From Winogradskyella haliclonae (GTDB lineage Bacteria > Bacteroidota > Bacteroidia > Flavobacteriales > Flavobacteriaceae), in NCBI RefSeq assembly GCF_014635865.1, contig NZ_BMDQ01000001.1, positions 496,001 through 560,000 of the forward strand: DNA of 64,000 bases, given 5' to 3'. A program made the translations under genes and the position numbers. The notes under the pieces are model-generated. The model did not search any database. It saw only the letters and a list, made by a program, of their open reading frames with translations, and was not told the origin of the DNA. The number at the start of each line of letters is the position of its first letter. The first letter of the stretch is position 1. This document shows positions 37,035-45,941 of the stretch, in pieces.

Positions 37035-38345
37035 CTACAAACCTGCTCGTTTTGCTTGTATCGATGATTTATAAGGGTTCCACGGATCTTCAAAAGAGCG
37101 TTTGAAGAAAAACTCCTTATAATATGCTGCTGTTCTTACTATACGTAAATACGTGCCAGTATATAATGTCATTAAACCAACGTACTTCCATAGATAACGT
37201 TCTTCCTTACTTCGTTCAGAAAACAATGAAATACTAGACATTTGGACATAATTCATTACGAAATATAAGGTAAAGTTCATTGGAATAATAAATTGTAAGG
37301 AGCCACTATAATTAATAATTATATCTATGATATAAATCCACCATAATATATCTAAAACAACATTGTAGAATACATTTTCTGTTAATGAAAAAAAGGTCGC
37401 CCAATTAAAATTAGCTGTAGGGAAATATACATCTTTGTGCTTACGAACTCTAAACCGAATGATAGATTTATCCCAACGCAAACGTTGTTTAGTTAATACT
37501 TTAAATTTTGATGGCGCATTAGTTAAACAAATTGCACTAGGCTCGAAATATACTTTGTAGCCAGACTTCCTTATTTTTACTGTAATATCTCCATCTAATC
37601 CAGGTCCAATATCCCAACCTCCAATAGCGTCAATAGCCTCTTTTTTAAATGCGCCAAACGCCCCAGAAATTATTTTATAAATCCCTAAATAGGAGGTGAT
37701 AATGCGTCCTACGGAGACTGTTTTTAAATACTCAATAGCTTGTAACTTGGCACATAAACTATCCTTGTAATTTCTAACTTTTACATTTCCACCAACTGCT
37801 CCAATTTTAGAGTCCATAAAAAAAGGAATCAAGACATTTTCAATGGCGTCTCTATCAAAAGAGCAGTCGGCATCAAGATGAACAATGTATTTTCCTTTAC
37901 TAAAACGTAAAGCTAAATTTGCTGCGCTAGCTTTACCGCCTCGCATTTCATTACGGATGAATTTGTCAATTAAGCCTAATTGTTCTAAGTTTTTTCCTAT
38001 TGTTGGAGTCTCATCATCAGAACCATCATCAACAATGATAAGTTCAAAATTTGAAAAAGTTTGTTCGTCAAGAGACTTTGTGAGTTTAAACAGATGTTTC
38101 CCTTCATTTTTACCAGGAATAATTACCGATACAAATGGATTTTCATTAAATAGGGCTTGTCTTGCTTGAGCAAAACACTTATTTCTACGATTTTTTGTAA
38201 GTGAAAAAATAGCGAAAACAACGTAGTCAATTATAATATATCTTGTAAACTCAAATAGAACAAAATACCAAAATACACGAATGAACTTTGGTATCCCTAC
38301 AGCATTCCAATATAGTATGTATTCAGGTATTAATTGCTCTAACAT
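37035..38345 (-). CDS. Membrane-bound processive GT2 glycosyltransferase (polysaccharide synthase)
   Basis: It has 436 residues. An N-terminal membrane segment (about 20-48) is followed by a GT2 catalytic domain with VSVIIPGKNEG, VDDGSDDET (first Asp), HLDADCS (DxD), GLDGDIT (catalytic-base region) and KQRLRWDKS, the QxxRW motif of processive synthases. Several membrane segments follow (about 305-400). This is the layout of cellulose, alginate and poly-GlcNAc synthases that polymerise and translocate sugar chains across the inner membrane. It overlaps the upstream zinc-ribbon gene by seven bases. The sugar is not decided by sequence; the nearby dehydrogenase implies a uronic acid. Confidence 0.9.
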   Translation of the reverse strand: MLEQLIPEYILYWNAVGIPKFIRVFWYFVLFEFTRYIIIDYVVFAIFSLTKNRRNKCFAQARQALFNENPFVSVIIPGKNEGKHLFKLTKSLDEQTFSNFELIIVDDGSDDETPTIGKNLEQLGLIDKFIRNEMRGGKASAANLALRFSKGKYIVHLDADCSFDRDAIENVLIPFFMDSKIGAVGGNVKVRNYKDSLCAKLQAIEYLKTVSVGRIITSYLGIYKIISGAFGAFKKEAIDAIGGWDIGPGLDGDITVKIRKSGYKVYFEPSAICLTNAPSKFKVLTKQRLRWDKSIIRFRVRKHKDVYFPTANFNWATFFSLTENVFYNVVLDILWWIYIIDIIINYSGSLQFIIPMNFTLYFVMNYVQMSSISLFSERSKEERYLWKYVGLMTLYTGTYLRIVRTAAYYKEFFFKRSFEDPWNPYKSSIQAKRAGL

Positions 38346-39733
38346 TGCGATAAGTCTTTGTAATTAAACAATGTATCAATCTTAGTATTAGAATTAAGGG
38401 CAGTTTTAGTTACTGTTATAGGCGATTTCTCTTTTTTAATATTATCATTTAATAGTTTGTTGAGGTTATAATCTATATGTTCTATTCTCTCAGGATATGG
38501 GTTTTTAGTGTCCGGAATAAAAATGTGAAATAGATTATAGTCTTGAACGGTCATTATATCACTTGGTAAAAGGTAAGACCTAATGATTTCTGCAATTTCT
38601 GTTTTTAATGCATGCTGCATTGTTTCGTTCAAAGTTTTGAATTGCGCATTTTCATATTGTATAGTTACAAATTGACTCGTAATACCAGTTGTGAGTATAC
38701 GTTTAACTTCTTGTTTTAATAAAACTTTGAAAATAGAAATTGGAATTGTGCCATCGTCGATTTCTGATGTCTCTATTTGCTTTTTTAAAGGTGATTGCAT
38801 ATCAAATAACCACTGTTCTCCATGAGCGCTTATACTGTAATCCCCTATAGTTTTTTGTAGTAGTTCTGAAAGTGTATTGTCAGTATCACAATCAAAACAA
38901 GAGGCTTGCATTTCTGGATTTTGAAATTCATTTGCACAGCTATTGCATGAAAAAATTGAAGAAGGTTTGTCATAGTCTATTCCTATGTGCCGTAAATGTT
39001 TATCACATTTTGGGCAAGAAAGACCATCTTCAGTTTTAAAATCATTTTCGGGAGCAACATGAGCGCACACGAAATGATGAATCATATCTCGAGCTTGTAT
39101 ATCAGCACTTTTACAACTCGAACATATTTCTTTAAAATTTAAATAATTACTATCACAGCTTTTACATAAATGGATATGATCTCTAAAAGTTTTTGCGATA
39201 TAACCTTGTTTTTCTAAAGATTCTAATATTTTTAGAAGTGTTTTTTCTTCATTTTTGTAATATAAACTTAACAGAGGAAAATGATAGCCAATACGACTTA
39301 CACGAGACGTAAAAGGGGCAAAAATTTGATTACGACTATATATAAATCCTAATGTTTTATATTTTATTTCTTCATCAAAATTTGATGAGTCTTTAACCAT
39401 TATTTGTGCAAGTCGTTTATTTATAGCTATCGTTTTATGAGCTACATTTTCTTGATGTTGAGTATCTATAAAGCCGTCAGTATGACACACAAGTTCTCGG
39501 GGGAAATCCTGTATGTCATTAATAAAAAGAGGTATTAAACTCTCAATTCCTTTGGCTCTTCTAACCGCCTCTACAATAGCCTTAGCTTCATGCTCTATAG
39601 CGGTATCTATTATTAATCCATTATAATCTCTCCATTGTTGTTGTAGCTCAGTCACTCTACGTACTAAAACAAGACGCACACCTTGATATACAAGTTCTTT
39701 TGCAGAGTCGCTATTTCTTAATACGTTGAACAT
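38339..39733 (-). CDS. Multi-domain zinc-ribbon regulator: receiver-like, TackOD1-like, degenerate GGDEF-like
   Basis: It has 464 residues and no membrane segment. Residues 1-115 look like a receiver-like alpha/beta domain without a clear phospho-acceptor pocket. Residues 186-285 carry eleven cysteines, mostly CxxC pairs (190/193, 204/207, 240/243, 263/266, 279/282, plus 223), a treble zinc-ribbon region resembling the TackOD1 output domain. Residues 331-412 resemble a GGDEF fold in which TEIAEIIRSYLLPSD and FIPDT align, but the signature is DYNLF, so it should not make cyclic-di-GMP. It is translationally coupled to the GT2 synthase (7-base overlap) and is probably its cytoplasmic regulator. 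The domain names are inferred from sequence shape. Confidence 0.7.
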   Translation of the reverse strand: MFNVLRNSDSAKELVYQGVRLVLVRRVTELQQQWRDYNGLIIDTAIEHEAKAIVEAVRRAKGIESLIPLFINDIQDFPRELVCHTDGFIDTQHQENVAHKTIAINKRLAQIMVKDSSNFDEEIKYKTLGFIYSRNQIFAPFTSRVSRIGYHFPLLSLYYKNEEKTLLKILESLEKQGYIAKTFRDHIHLCKSCDSNYLNFKEICSSCKSADIQARDMIHHFVCAHVAPENDFKTEDGLSCPKCDKHLRHIGIDYDKPSSIFSCNSCANEFQNPEMQASCFDCDTDNTLSELLQKTIGDYSISAHGEQWLFDMQSPLKKQIETSEIDDGTIPISIFKVLLKQEVKRILTTGITSQFVTIQYENAQFKTLNETMQHALKTEIAEIIRSYLLPSDIMTVQDYNLFHIFIPDTKNPYPERIEHIDYNLNKLLNDNIKKEKSPITVTKTALNSNTKIDTLFNYKDLSQC

Positions 39734-39776
39734 TTTTTTAGATATTTAAAAAGGGTTGTATCTTATTTTTAAACGG

Positions 39777-41690
39777 TTATTGTATTTGATAATACTCACT
39801 TGTATCTATAGCTGATGAGGGATTAGCTTGTATTTGGAAGATAGCATCATTAAAATCCTTATCTCCATTAGGAACACTTATATCCTCAAAACAAATAATT
39901 GTTGAATTACAAGTAGAGTCATGAAATATGAGCGCCTGTTGTTGGTCATTATTATTTAATATTGCATTGGTATGTTGAGTATAAAACCCTTCTGTAATTT
40001 GATTATTACGCCATCCATCTGCGATAACAAAAAAACCTATTATAGTATCCGCTTCAAAAGTCCCTAATAGTTTTAAAGTATTACCCGGAATAAGCTCTCC
40101 TCCAGAATTTTGTGCAGAGGCATTGGGGAATACCACTACTTTAATTAAATCATCAACTGTTTGTGGAGGGTTATTAATGTTATACGTGTAATATCCCAAT
40201 GTATTTTTATATCCTGCTCCTTCACTAACAAAAGTTAATGTAACTTCAGCCGTCTCCTTTATATGAATATTCTTTGCTGGGTGAGCAAAATATTCGGGAT
40301 GAGATGTTATTGCATTTTGCTGCTCAGGTAAAATGTCATTAAACAAATTTGGAAGTAATGTGCTACAAATAACTTCATCTTCTTCCATAGTAATAGGTGT
40401 TCCAGAGTCGTTATAAGGACTTACCGTCATATAACTTGCTTTATCTTGCTTGTAAAGAATGTTAAATCCTCCTTGTCCTTTACATACAAACACCCAATCG
40501 TTTTGTGCAGTTATATAATTTGCAGATGCCGGTTGTTCTTCCATATCCCATACAAAAAAAGGTTGCACCTCTGCATAATTGGCAGCATGGTCTGCAATAG
40601 CAATACCATCAGCGCCGTTTGCAATATACATATAGTCATCATCTAAAGTGATTGCGTTGGTATTACCTTCTAACAACATAGTACCTTTTGAGTGATTCAT
40701 TTCTACTCCAGAATTAACATTGTAAGCTTTAAAACCTTTTTCAGCCATTGCAACAAATACACGGTCCGAATTATAAGGATCAAACACTAATGTGTTTTTT
40801 CCTCGATAAGCTTCTTCTACATTGGTATGAACAATATTTCCCACTGAATAAGAATTAGATGACACAAAACTGTTAACTGTACCAGTTTTAATAGTTGCAA
40901 CATCTCCCGTGATTAGGCTTGCATATTTAGCATTATCACTTGTTCCATTTACACCTACATATTTGCAATCACTATAAGCATCAACATACACAATCTCTAA
41001 AGTGTTTTTATCAATTGTAAACTGCCCACCATGTGTCTTACCAGCACTTACTAATACATAATTATTAGTTATTGCGATACCATTTGCTGATGCCGAAATA
41101 CCAGTGTTTAAGCTATTAGAAAGGTTGATTCTTTCAAAACTTTGTGTGCCAGCATCAATTTTATAAACTGTAGCTCCGTGGTTTTTATGAGATCCTGCAG
41201 CCCATATTGTACCATTGCTCTCAGCAGTGATAGCATTGATGTCAGCATTAAGAAAATCAATTTGTTGTAGTAAAATCGGATTTGCTGGGTCTGTGATATC
41301 TAAAATCTCTATACTACCCAAGTGTGTGTTACCTTGTTTATGGTAACTTACATATGCCTTGTTGTTTTTTATAGTACAATGTGTTGCACTAAGCAGCTCT
41401 CCATTTATAATAGGTGAGTTTACTCTTGCCACCCATGTCCAAAAATATGGCTGTTGATTTGTTACTTCTGCATTGGCATTATTTAGTCTTCCACTTACAT
41501 AGTCTAATGGCACTTTAGCAAGAATGCTTCTGTTAATGAGTTGTAATCTAGAATTATTTACACCTTCGCGAAATAAAACATCAATTGCAGCTTCTTCATT
41601 TTCAATTAGATTAGTATCATCATCTGGTTTTGAGCAGCTTACTATGGTAAACAGAGTCAAAAACGTTAAGTAGTATTTTTTTAAGTTCAT
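39777..41690 (-). CDS. DUF4114 domain lipoprotein with beta-propeller-like N-terminal part
   Basis: It has 637 residues. The lipoprotein signal ends at Cys19 (TIVSC). The middle (about residues 85-420) contains repeats such as GSIEILDITDPANPILLQQ and AITLDDDYMYIANGADGIAI, typical of LVIVD-type beta-propellers. The C-terminal 150 residues match DUF4114, with the pattern GFFVIADGWRNN and ICFEDISVPNGDKDFNDAIF, an Asp-rich probable calcium site. It sits between the sugar dehydrogenase (10-base gap) and the zinc-ribbon regulator (43-base gap), so it is an envelope component of the polysaccharide operon, perhaps a surface anchor for polymer. Confidence 0.85.
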   Translation of the reverse strand: MNLKKYYLTFLTLFTIVSCSKPDDDTNLIENEEAAIDVLFREGVNNSRLQLINRSILAKVPLDYVSGRLNNANAEVTNQQPYFWTWVARVNSPIINGELLSATHCTIKNNKAYVSYHKQGNTHLGSIEILDITDPANPILLQQIDFLNADINAITAESNGTIWAAGSHKNHGATVYKIDAGTQSFERINLSNSLNTGISASANGIAITNNYVLVSAGKTHGGQFTIDKNTLEIVYVDAYSDCKYVGVNGTSDNAKYASLITGDVATIKTGTVNSFVSSNSYSVGNIVHTNVEEAYRGKNTLVFDPYNSDRVFVAMAEKGFKAYNVNSGVEMNHSKGTMLLEGNTNAITLDDDYMYIANGADGIAIADHAANYAEVQPFFVWDMEEQPASANYITAQNDWVFVCKGQGGFNILYKQDKASYMTVSPYNDSGTPITMEEDEVICSTLLPNLFNDILPEQQNAITSHPEYFAHPAKNIHIKETAEVTLTFVSEGAGYKNTLGYYTYNINNPPQTVDDLIKVVVFPNASAQNSGGELIPGNTLKLLGTFEADTIIGFFVIADGWRNNQITEGFYTQHTNAILNNNDQQQALIFHDSTCNSTIICFEDISVPNGDKDFNDAIFQIQANPSSAIDTSEYYQIQ

Positions 41691-41700
41691 AATATGATTT

Positions 41701-43068
41701 TTAAAGTGTTATGTATTTATGATTTTTTACTAGGTGTTTAAATGTCCCACGGATATCATATACAAATCCATTTATTTTTAAATGCTCATTTAGATTTTCA
41801 AGATTTTGGTATACTGAATGATTTACAGCCATAATAACAGCATTGAATTTAGTATTGATTTTAGAAATTGGAGTTAGCTTAAAACCATATTCATGCTGAA
41901 CTTCTTGAGCATTTGCATAAGGGTCTTCCACGGTGACTTTATAGCCTTTTTTTATAAGTGCTTTTACAATATCAGCGACTTTAGAATTTCGGATATCGTT
42001 TACATCTTCTTTAAATGTTATCCCTTTTACAAGAATGTGTTTGCCATTTGATCCAAAAGAAAAGCGACAATGCTTAGTTATTTGGTTTACAATGTGTGTA
42101 ATCATACTCTCATTTGTAGAACGAACCTGTTCTAATAAAGCTGGCTTAAAGTTGAATTGGCGTGCACGGTCAATTAAATAATACGGGTCTACACCGATAC
42201 AATGGCCTCCAACTAAACCAGGGAAATAATTTTGAAAATTCCATTTTGTGCCAGCACTCTCAAGTACATCTTTAATAGGCACATCTAATCGGTTAAAAAT
42301 CTGCGCAAGCTCATTCATTAAACCAATATTTACATCTCGCTGAATGTTTTCAACTACTTTTGAAGCTTCTGCGACTTTTAAGCTTGAGGCTTTATGGACT
42401 CCTGCTGTAACGACAGTGTTATATACATTTGCTATTAACTCTAAAGCATCTTTTGTGCTGCCAGAAACCACTTTTGTGATTTGTGTAAATGTATGTGCTT
42501 TGTCTCCTGGATTAATTCGTTCTGGAGAATAACCGACTGTGAAATCCTTATTGAATTTTAAGCGAGAAATCCGTTCTAAAATAGGCACGCATACTTCTTC
42601 TGTACATCCTGGATATACAGTTGATTCAAACACTACACAATCTCCCTTTTTTAAATGCTTTGCAACAGTTGCCGTTGCAGATTTTAATGGGTTTAAATTA
42701 GGTTTTTTATGACTGTCTATTGGCGTTGGCACAGCTACGATATAAAATTTTGCTTTTGCCAGTGTGTTCTCTTCAAATGAAAATGAAATGTCTTTATTTT
42801 CAAAAGCACTTGAGTCTAGTTCTTCACAAGGGTCTTTGTGTTGTAATAATTGTAATACTTTTTCAGTATTAACATCAAAGCCTTGCACTCTGAATTTACT
42901 TGCCATATGTACTGCTAAAGGTAATCCTACATAACCTAGTCCAACCACTGCAATTGAGACTTCTTTATTTAGTAGTTGTTCAAATAAAGGTGTTTTTTTA
43001 TAGGCTACTTTTAATTCTTGTACGTCTTGTAAAGGAAATTGAGTTTTTAATGCTTCTGCTGTTCTCAT
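41701..43068 (-). CDS. Nucleotide-sugar dehydrogenase (UDP-sugar 6-dehydrogenase family)
   Basis: It has 455 residues. It oxidises C6 of a nucleotide sugar to the uronic acid with two NAD+. The Rossmann motif is VVGLGYVGLPLAVHMA at residues 41-56. Typical blocks follow: VPTPID, FESTVYPGCTEE, GYSPERINPGD at 179-189, and the catalytic Cys290 in GLVGGHCIGVDPYYL. It looks closest to the WbpO/TviB/VipA-type group acting on UDP-N-acetylhexosamines, but UDP-glucose or GDP-mannose substrates are not excluded. It is the first gene of its unit, 107 bases below the shared operator, and should feed the GT2 synthase. Confidence 0.9.
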   Translation of the reverse strand: MRTAEALKTQFPLQDVQELKVAYKKTPLFEQLLNKEVSIAVVGLGYVGLPLAVHMASKFRVQGFDVNTEKVLQLLQHKDPCEELDSSAFENKDISFSFEENTLAKAKFYIVAVPTPIDSHKKPNLNPLKSATATVAKHLKKGDCVVFESTVYPGCTEEVCVPILERISRLKFNKDFTVGYSPERINPGDKAHTFTQITKVVSGSTKDALELIANVYNTVVTAGVHKASSLKVAEASKVVENIQRDVNIGLMNELAQIFNRLDVPIKDVLESAGTKWNFQNYFPGLVGGHCIGVDPYYLIDRARQFNFKPALLEQVRSTNESMITHIVNQITKHCRFSFGSNGKHILVKGITFKEDVNDIRNSKVADIVKALIKKGYKVTVEDPYANAQEVQHEYGFKLTPISKINTKFNAVIMAVNHSVYQNLENLNEHLKINGFVYDIRGTFKHLVKNHKYITL

Positions 43069-43117
43069 AATTGTATTGTTTAAGATTTATATTAAAGTTT
43101 GGGGTTGTTATCTGATG

Positions 43118-43125
43118 CTAAATTA
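43118..43125 (-). promoter_or_regulatory. -7-like box (TAATTTAG) for the polysaccharide operon
   Basis: On the minus strand seven of eight positions match TAnnTTTG. It starts exactly 49 bases after the shared operator, the same distance as in the unit at 45778-45785. The leader would be about 45 bases. Confidence 0.55.
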
Positions 43126-43174
43126 GCTTAGCAACTCTCTAGTTTTTATGTTTTTAGCTAGTGTGTATCATCTG

Positions 43175-43215
43175 TGTAGATGAGTGGTAGTTCTGAAACG
43201 GTGAATGGTTTTTAG
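43175..43215 (-). promoter_or_regulatory. Shared operator, copy A (upstream of the sugar dehydrogenase operon)
   Basis: On the minus strand this reads CTAAAAACC, ATTCACC, seven variable bases, then AACTACCACTCATCTACA. It matches copy B at 31 of 41 positions without gaps, and the core spacing (TTCACC, ten bases, TACCACTCATCTACA) recurs in copy C. The likely binding protein is the LytTR regulator of the same cluster. Confidence 0.7.
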
Positions 43216-43228
43216 CGTATTAAACAAA

Positions 43229-44254
43229 TTAAAGTCTGCTTATTTCCACTTTTACATTAAGCTTATGATAACTGGCCCATTGCGACTTTTGTATATCATT
43301 TAGTGGTATAATTTCTGCTAGAATATTTCGCTCAGTTGGCTCATATGTTTTTTGGAATTCGTCTGGGGCTTCATATGTGGCTATATATACTTTGTTTATA
43401 ATGCCTTTAGATATTGAATTGTCAGGAAATAACACATCAATAGTTTCGCCTTGTTTTATATGTTCTAAAGCTTTTAAAGGAAAATAGGCTTTGATGAAAA
43501 CATCATCTGTATTATGTATAGTCATCACGTTTTCTGTCTTGTAACAAGATTCATTTTCGCTTTTTAGAATTTGACCAATCACACCATTTATGGGAGAACT
43601 ATACGTATTATCATGTGTGCTATTACCATTTGATAACATTGATTTTCCATCTAATGGATTTATGAATTGCTTTTGCTTATCAAGTAGATATAGTTCATTT
43701 TTAAGAAGTTTAACCTCAATCTCTTTTCGTTGTACGTCGAGTTGTATTTCATCAATTTTTTCTTTCGTATACACATCAAGCATTACAAGTTTAATTAATT
43801 GACTTTCTACAGATTTTAAATACTCTAATTGACTAAGTAATGCATTTAAGTGAATGTATTTTTGCTGTATCTCAAAAGCCAATTTTTGAGCATTTTTAGT
43901 AGCATCCATTTGAGATTTTTGAGCCTGTAGTATCAATGATGCGTCATTGTCAAATGCGCTTTGTTTATAAGAGAATAATTGCTGATTATATTTAACTGTA
44001 TCACCTTCTTGGATATTAATGTGTTGAACTCTTATATCTTGAGTGAAATTCACGTCAACTTTATCCATTAATATTTGACCATTTCCTTCTATCATCGCTA
44101 ATTTATTATACGAATAGCGTATTAAAAAAGTGATAAGAATGGCTATCAGACCAAAGTATATTAAACGGTCAATATTGACTTTTTTCTTCTTAATTTTTGG
44201 TTCTTTTAAGGTGCGGATTACTGCTACCTTTCTCTGAAATGAAAATGCTCTCAT
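43229..44254 (-). CDS. HlyD-like periplasmic membrane-fusion protein
   Basis: It has 341 residues. The N terminus is basic and cytoplasmic (residues 1-30), followed by one membrane segment (about 31-49) and a periplasmic part. The lipoyl/biotinyl-like half-motif is INIQEGDTVKYNQQLF (about residues 75-90), a long coiled coil spans about 95-200, and the second half-motif (SPINGVIGQILKSENE) follows. This is the adaptor class that joins inner- and outer-membrane export parts; in alginate-like systems the equivalent is Alg44. Its start lies 65 bases inside the TolC-like gene, so translation is coupled. Confidence 0.87.
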   Translation of the reverse strand: MRAFSFQRKVAVIRTLKEPKIKKKKVNIDRLIYFGLIAILITFLIRYSYNKLAMIEGNGQILMDKVDVNFTQDIRVQHINIQEGDTVKYNQQLFSYKQSAFDNDASLILQAQKSQMDATKNAQKLAFEIQQKYIHLNALLSQLEYLKSVESQLIKLVMLDVYTKEKIDEIQLDVQRKEIEVKLLKNELYLLDKQKQFINPLDGKSMLSNGNSTHDNTYSSPINGVIGQILKSENESCYKTENVMTIHNTDDVFIKAYFPLKALEHIKQGETIDVLFPDNSISKGIINKVYIATYEAPDEFQKTYEPTERNILAEIIPLNDIQKSQWASYHKLNVKVEISRL

Positions 44255-45773
44255 TATTTGTTGTTTTAATAGTTTTTAATACTTCGCGCATCCATTGGTG
44301 TAACATGGTTTCTTTGGTGTATTTTGAAACTACACGTATTTTAAAGCCAGAAGATTTCCACTTTTGTTGAAGTACTATATTTTTATCTAAGACACTTACA
44401 GATGTTATATTATGAGCTTTTAAAAAAGCCTTCTGAAAAGTGTGAGGAAAACTGGATTTATCATTTAAAATAATTACATCTTTACTTGGTCTTTTCTTGA
44501 ATATAAACGGCTGAGTTTTCAGGTCCCCATAAAGCTCATATAGATGTGATAGTGATGTATACAGTTGCTTTTTAAGAATCAGTATGTTTTCTAAAATATC
44601 ATATTGCTCCTCCTGTAATGCTAGTAATTGAATTCCTGCTTCTGGATTATTGAGTTCTTTTTTTAATACCTGTAAAACGCGTTTCCGCTCTTGCACAATT
44701 TCCCAGTTTTTGTGCTGTACATGTAAGTCTCTTATTTTTTCTCTATAACTCGCAAAATATGTTACAACTTGGTTATGCTGTCCTTTTTCATGTGTGTTAT
44801 CAATTGTATTGGTAAGTCTTATTTTTGCTTTTGTAATAGATTCATTTTCATTGAAACGAAGAGGAACTCTTAGACGTAAACCTACTGAAGCAAAATTACG
44901 TGTATTAATATCGCTCTGGGTCCAATTATAGTTAGCATAGGCACTTAAAGAAATGTTATCAAGCCAGCTAGCTTTGTTATATACTAAAGCTGCTTGTAAA
45001 GAATCTCTATTTGATGCCATTGCAATTTGAAACTGATAAGGCTCTTTTTTAATAATTAAAATTGGTAAAATAGACGGTATATATGTACTAGAAACACTAT
45101 CTTTTATGAGCTTGTTATATTGTTTTATATGCTCTCCTTCTTTCCGAGCAATAGTGATTTTTTCACCAACCTCAATGAGTTGTTCGCGCTTAATAAGCTT
45201 TTGATAATGTAAAACAGATAGTATATCGAAATAACGGTTTAAAAACGCTTCTTTATGTTTAAATAAAGTCAAGAGTTCTTGGTTAATTGAATAGGTGTAA
45301 TCTATCCGAAATTGTCTACGCCAAGCAATGCGCTTTTCTTGAGCCTTTTTTTGCTGTAGTAATGAAATTTCAATATTCTTTTGTTGTGCTTTATGTTTAT
45401 TATTTAAAAACCCTTCCTTTAGTATATTCCATTCTAACTCAGTTTTTAAACGACTTCGTGTTATACGATTGCTCTCCTCATCTAAGTCATCATTAAAATT
45501 GTATTGGGCGTTCGCTTTAAAAACAAGACCAAGATCTTTCCTGTAAGCATCTTTTTCAAGTTGTTTTATAGCAATCTGATAATCTGTAATTGTACTATCT
45601 TCTGGTTGCTTATTATTAAACTTAAAAACATTTTGAGGAACAGGAAGCGATAAATAAGTTTCATTAATTCTATATAGCTCTTCAGAAGAAATAAGTAAAC
45701 TATCAAGGGATTGCGCTTTCACAAAAAGTGAAGTCAAAACGCTTATAAGCAGATATATAATTATCTTTTGCAT
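44190..45773 (-). CDS. TolC-like outer-membrane factor with C-terminal extension
   Basis: It has 527 residues. A signal peptide (1-20, ending KAQ) is followed by a long alpha-helical region with strong coiled-coil character and two beta segments (WLDNISLSAYANYNW, ASVGLRLRVPLRF), as expected for an outer-membrane efflux-type channel. Residues about 440-527 form an extra alpha/beta-looking domain without recognised family. The 3' end overlaps the HlyD-like gene by 65 bases. It is first in its unit; its -7 box TATATTTG ends four bases before the ATG, so the mRNA may be leaderless. Sequence similarity to TolC is weak and rests on architecture. Confidence 0.75.
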   Translation of the reverse strand: MQKIIIYLLISVLTSLFVKAQSLDSLLISSEELYRINETYLSLPVPQNVFKFNNKQPEDSTITDYQIAIKQLEKDAYRKDLGLVFKANAQYNFNDDLDEESNRITRSRLKTELEWNILKEGFLNNKHKAQQKNIEISLLQQKKAQEKRIAWRRQFRIDYTYSINQELLTLFKHKEAFLNRYFDILSVLHYQKLIKREQLIEVGEKITIARKEGEHIKQYNKLIKDSVSSTYIPSILPILIIKKEPYQFQIAMASNRDSLQAALVYNKASWLDNISLSAYANYNWTQSDINTRNFASVGLRLRVPLRFNENESITKAKIRLTNTIDNTHEKGQHNQVVTYFASYREKIRDLHVQHKNWEIVQERKRVLQVLKKELNNPEAGIQLLALQEEQYDILENILILKKQLYTSLSHLYELYGDLKTQPFIFKKRPSKDVIILNDKSSFPHTFQKAFLKAHNITSVSVLDKNIVLQQKWKSSGFKIRVVSKYTKETMLHQWMREVLKTIKTTNNESIFISEKGSSNPHLKRTKN

Positions 45774-45777
45774 ATAG

Positions 45778-45785
45778 CAAATATA
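45778..45785 (-). promoter_or_regulatory. -7 box (TATATTTG) of the TolC-like/HlyD-like unit
   Basis: On the minus strand this is an exact TAnnTTTG match, 49 bases after the shared operator copy B and only four bases before the ATG. Transcription should begin at or near the start codon. Confidence 0.65.
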
Positions 45786-45834
45786 TCTGCGTATAGCTTC
45801 GGGACTAGCTAAATATCGTTAGTGAGAATACTAC

Positions 45835-45875
45835 TGTAGACGAGTAGTAGTTGAGTGTAGGTAAACGGTTTTTAG
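45835..45875 (-). promoter_or_regulatory. Shared operator, copy B (upstream of the TolC-like gene)
   Basis: On the minus strand: CTAAAAACC, GTTTACC, seven variable bases, AACTACTACTCGTCTACA. It has the same internal spacing as copies A and C and the same 49-base distance to the -7 box as copy A. It lies 62 bases before the ATG. Confidence 0.7.
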
Positions 45876-45941
45876 AGCTTACTAATATTATATATTTTAT
45901 TAAAAATAAAACCCAATAAATATCTCACTATCAATGATTTG

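Noticed and set aside
38339-39733. Active diguanylate cyclase
   Set aside because: The GGDEF signature position reads DYNLF, and metal- and substrate-binding residues are missing.
43069-43228. A small gene between the sugar dehydrogenase and HlyD-like genes
   Set aside because: No frame of reasonable length; the stretch is explained by the operator, promoter and leader.
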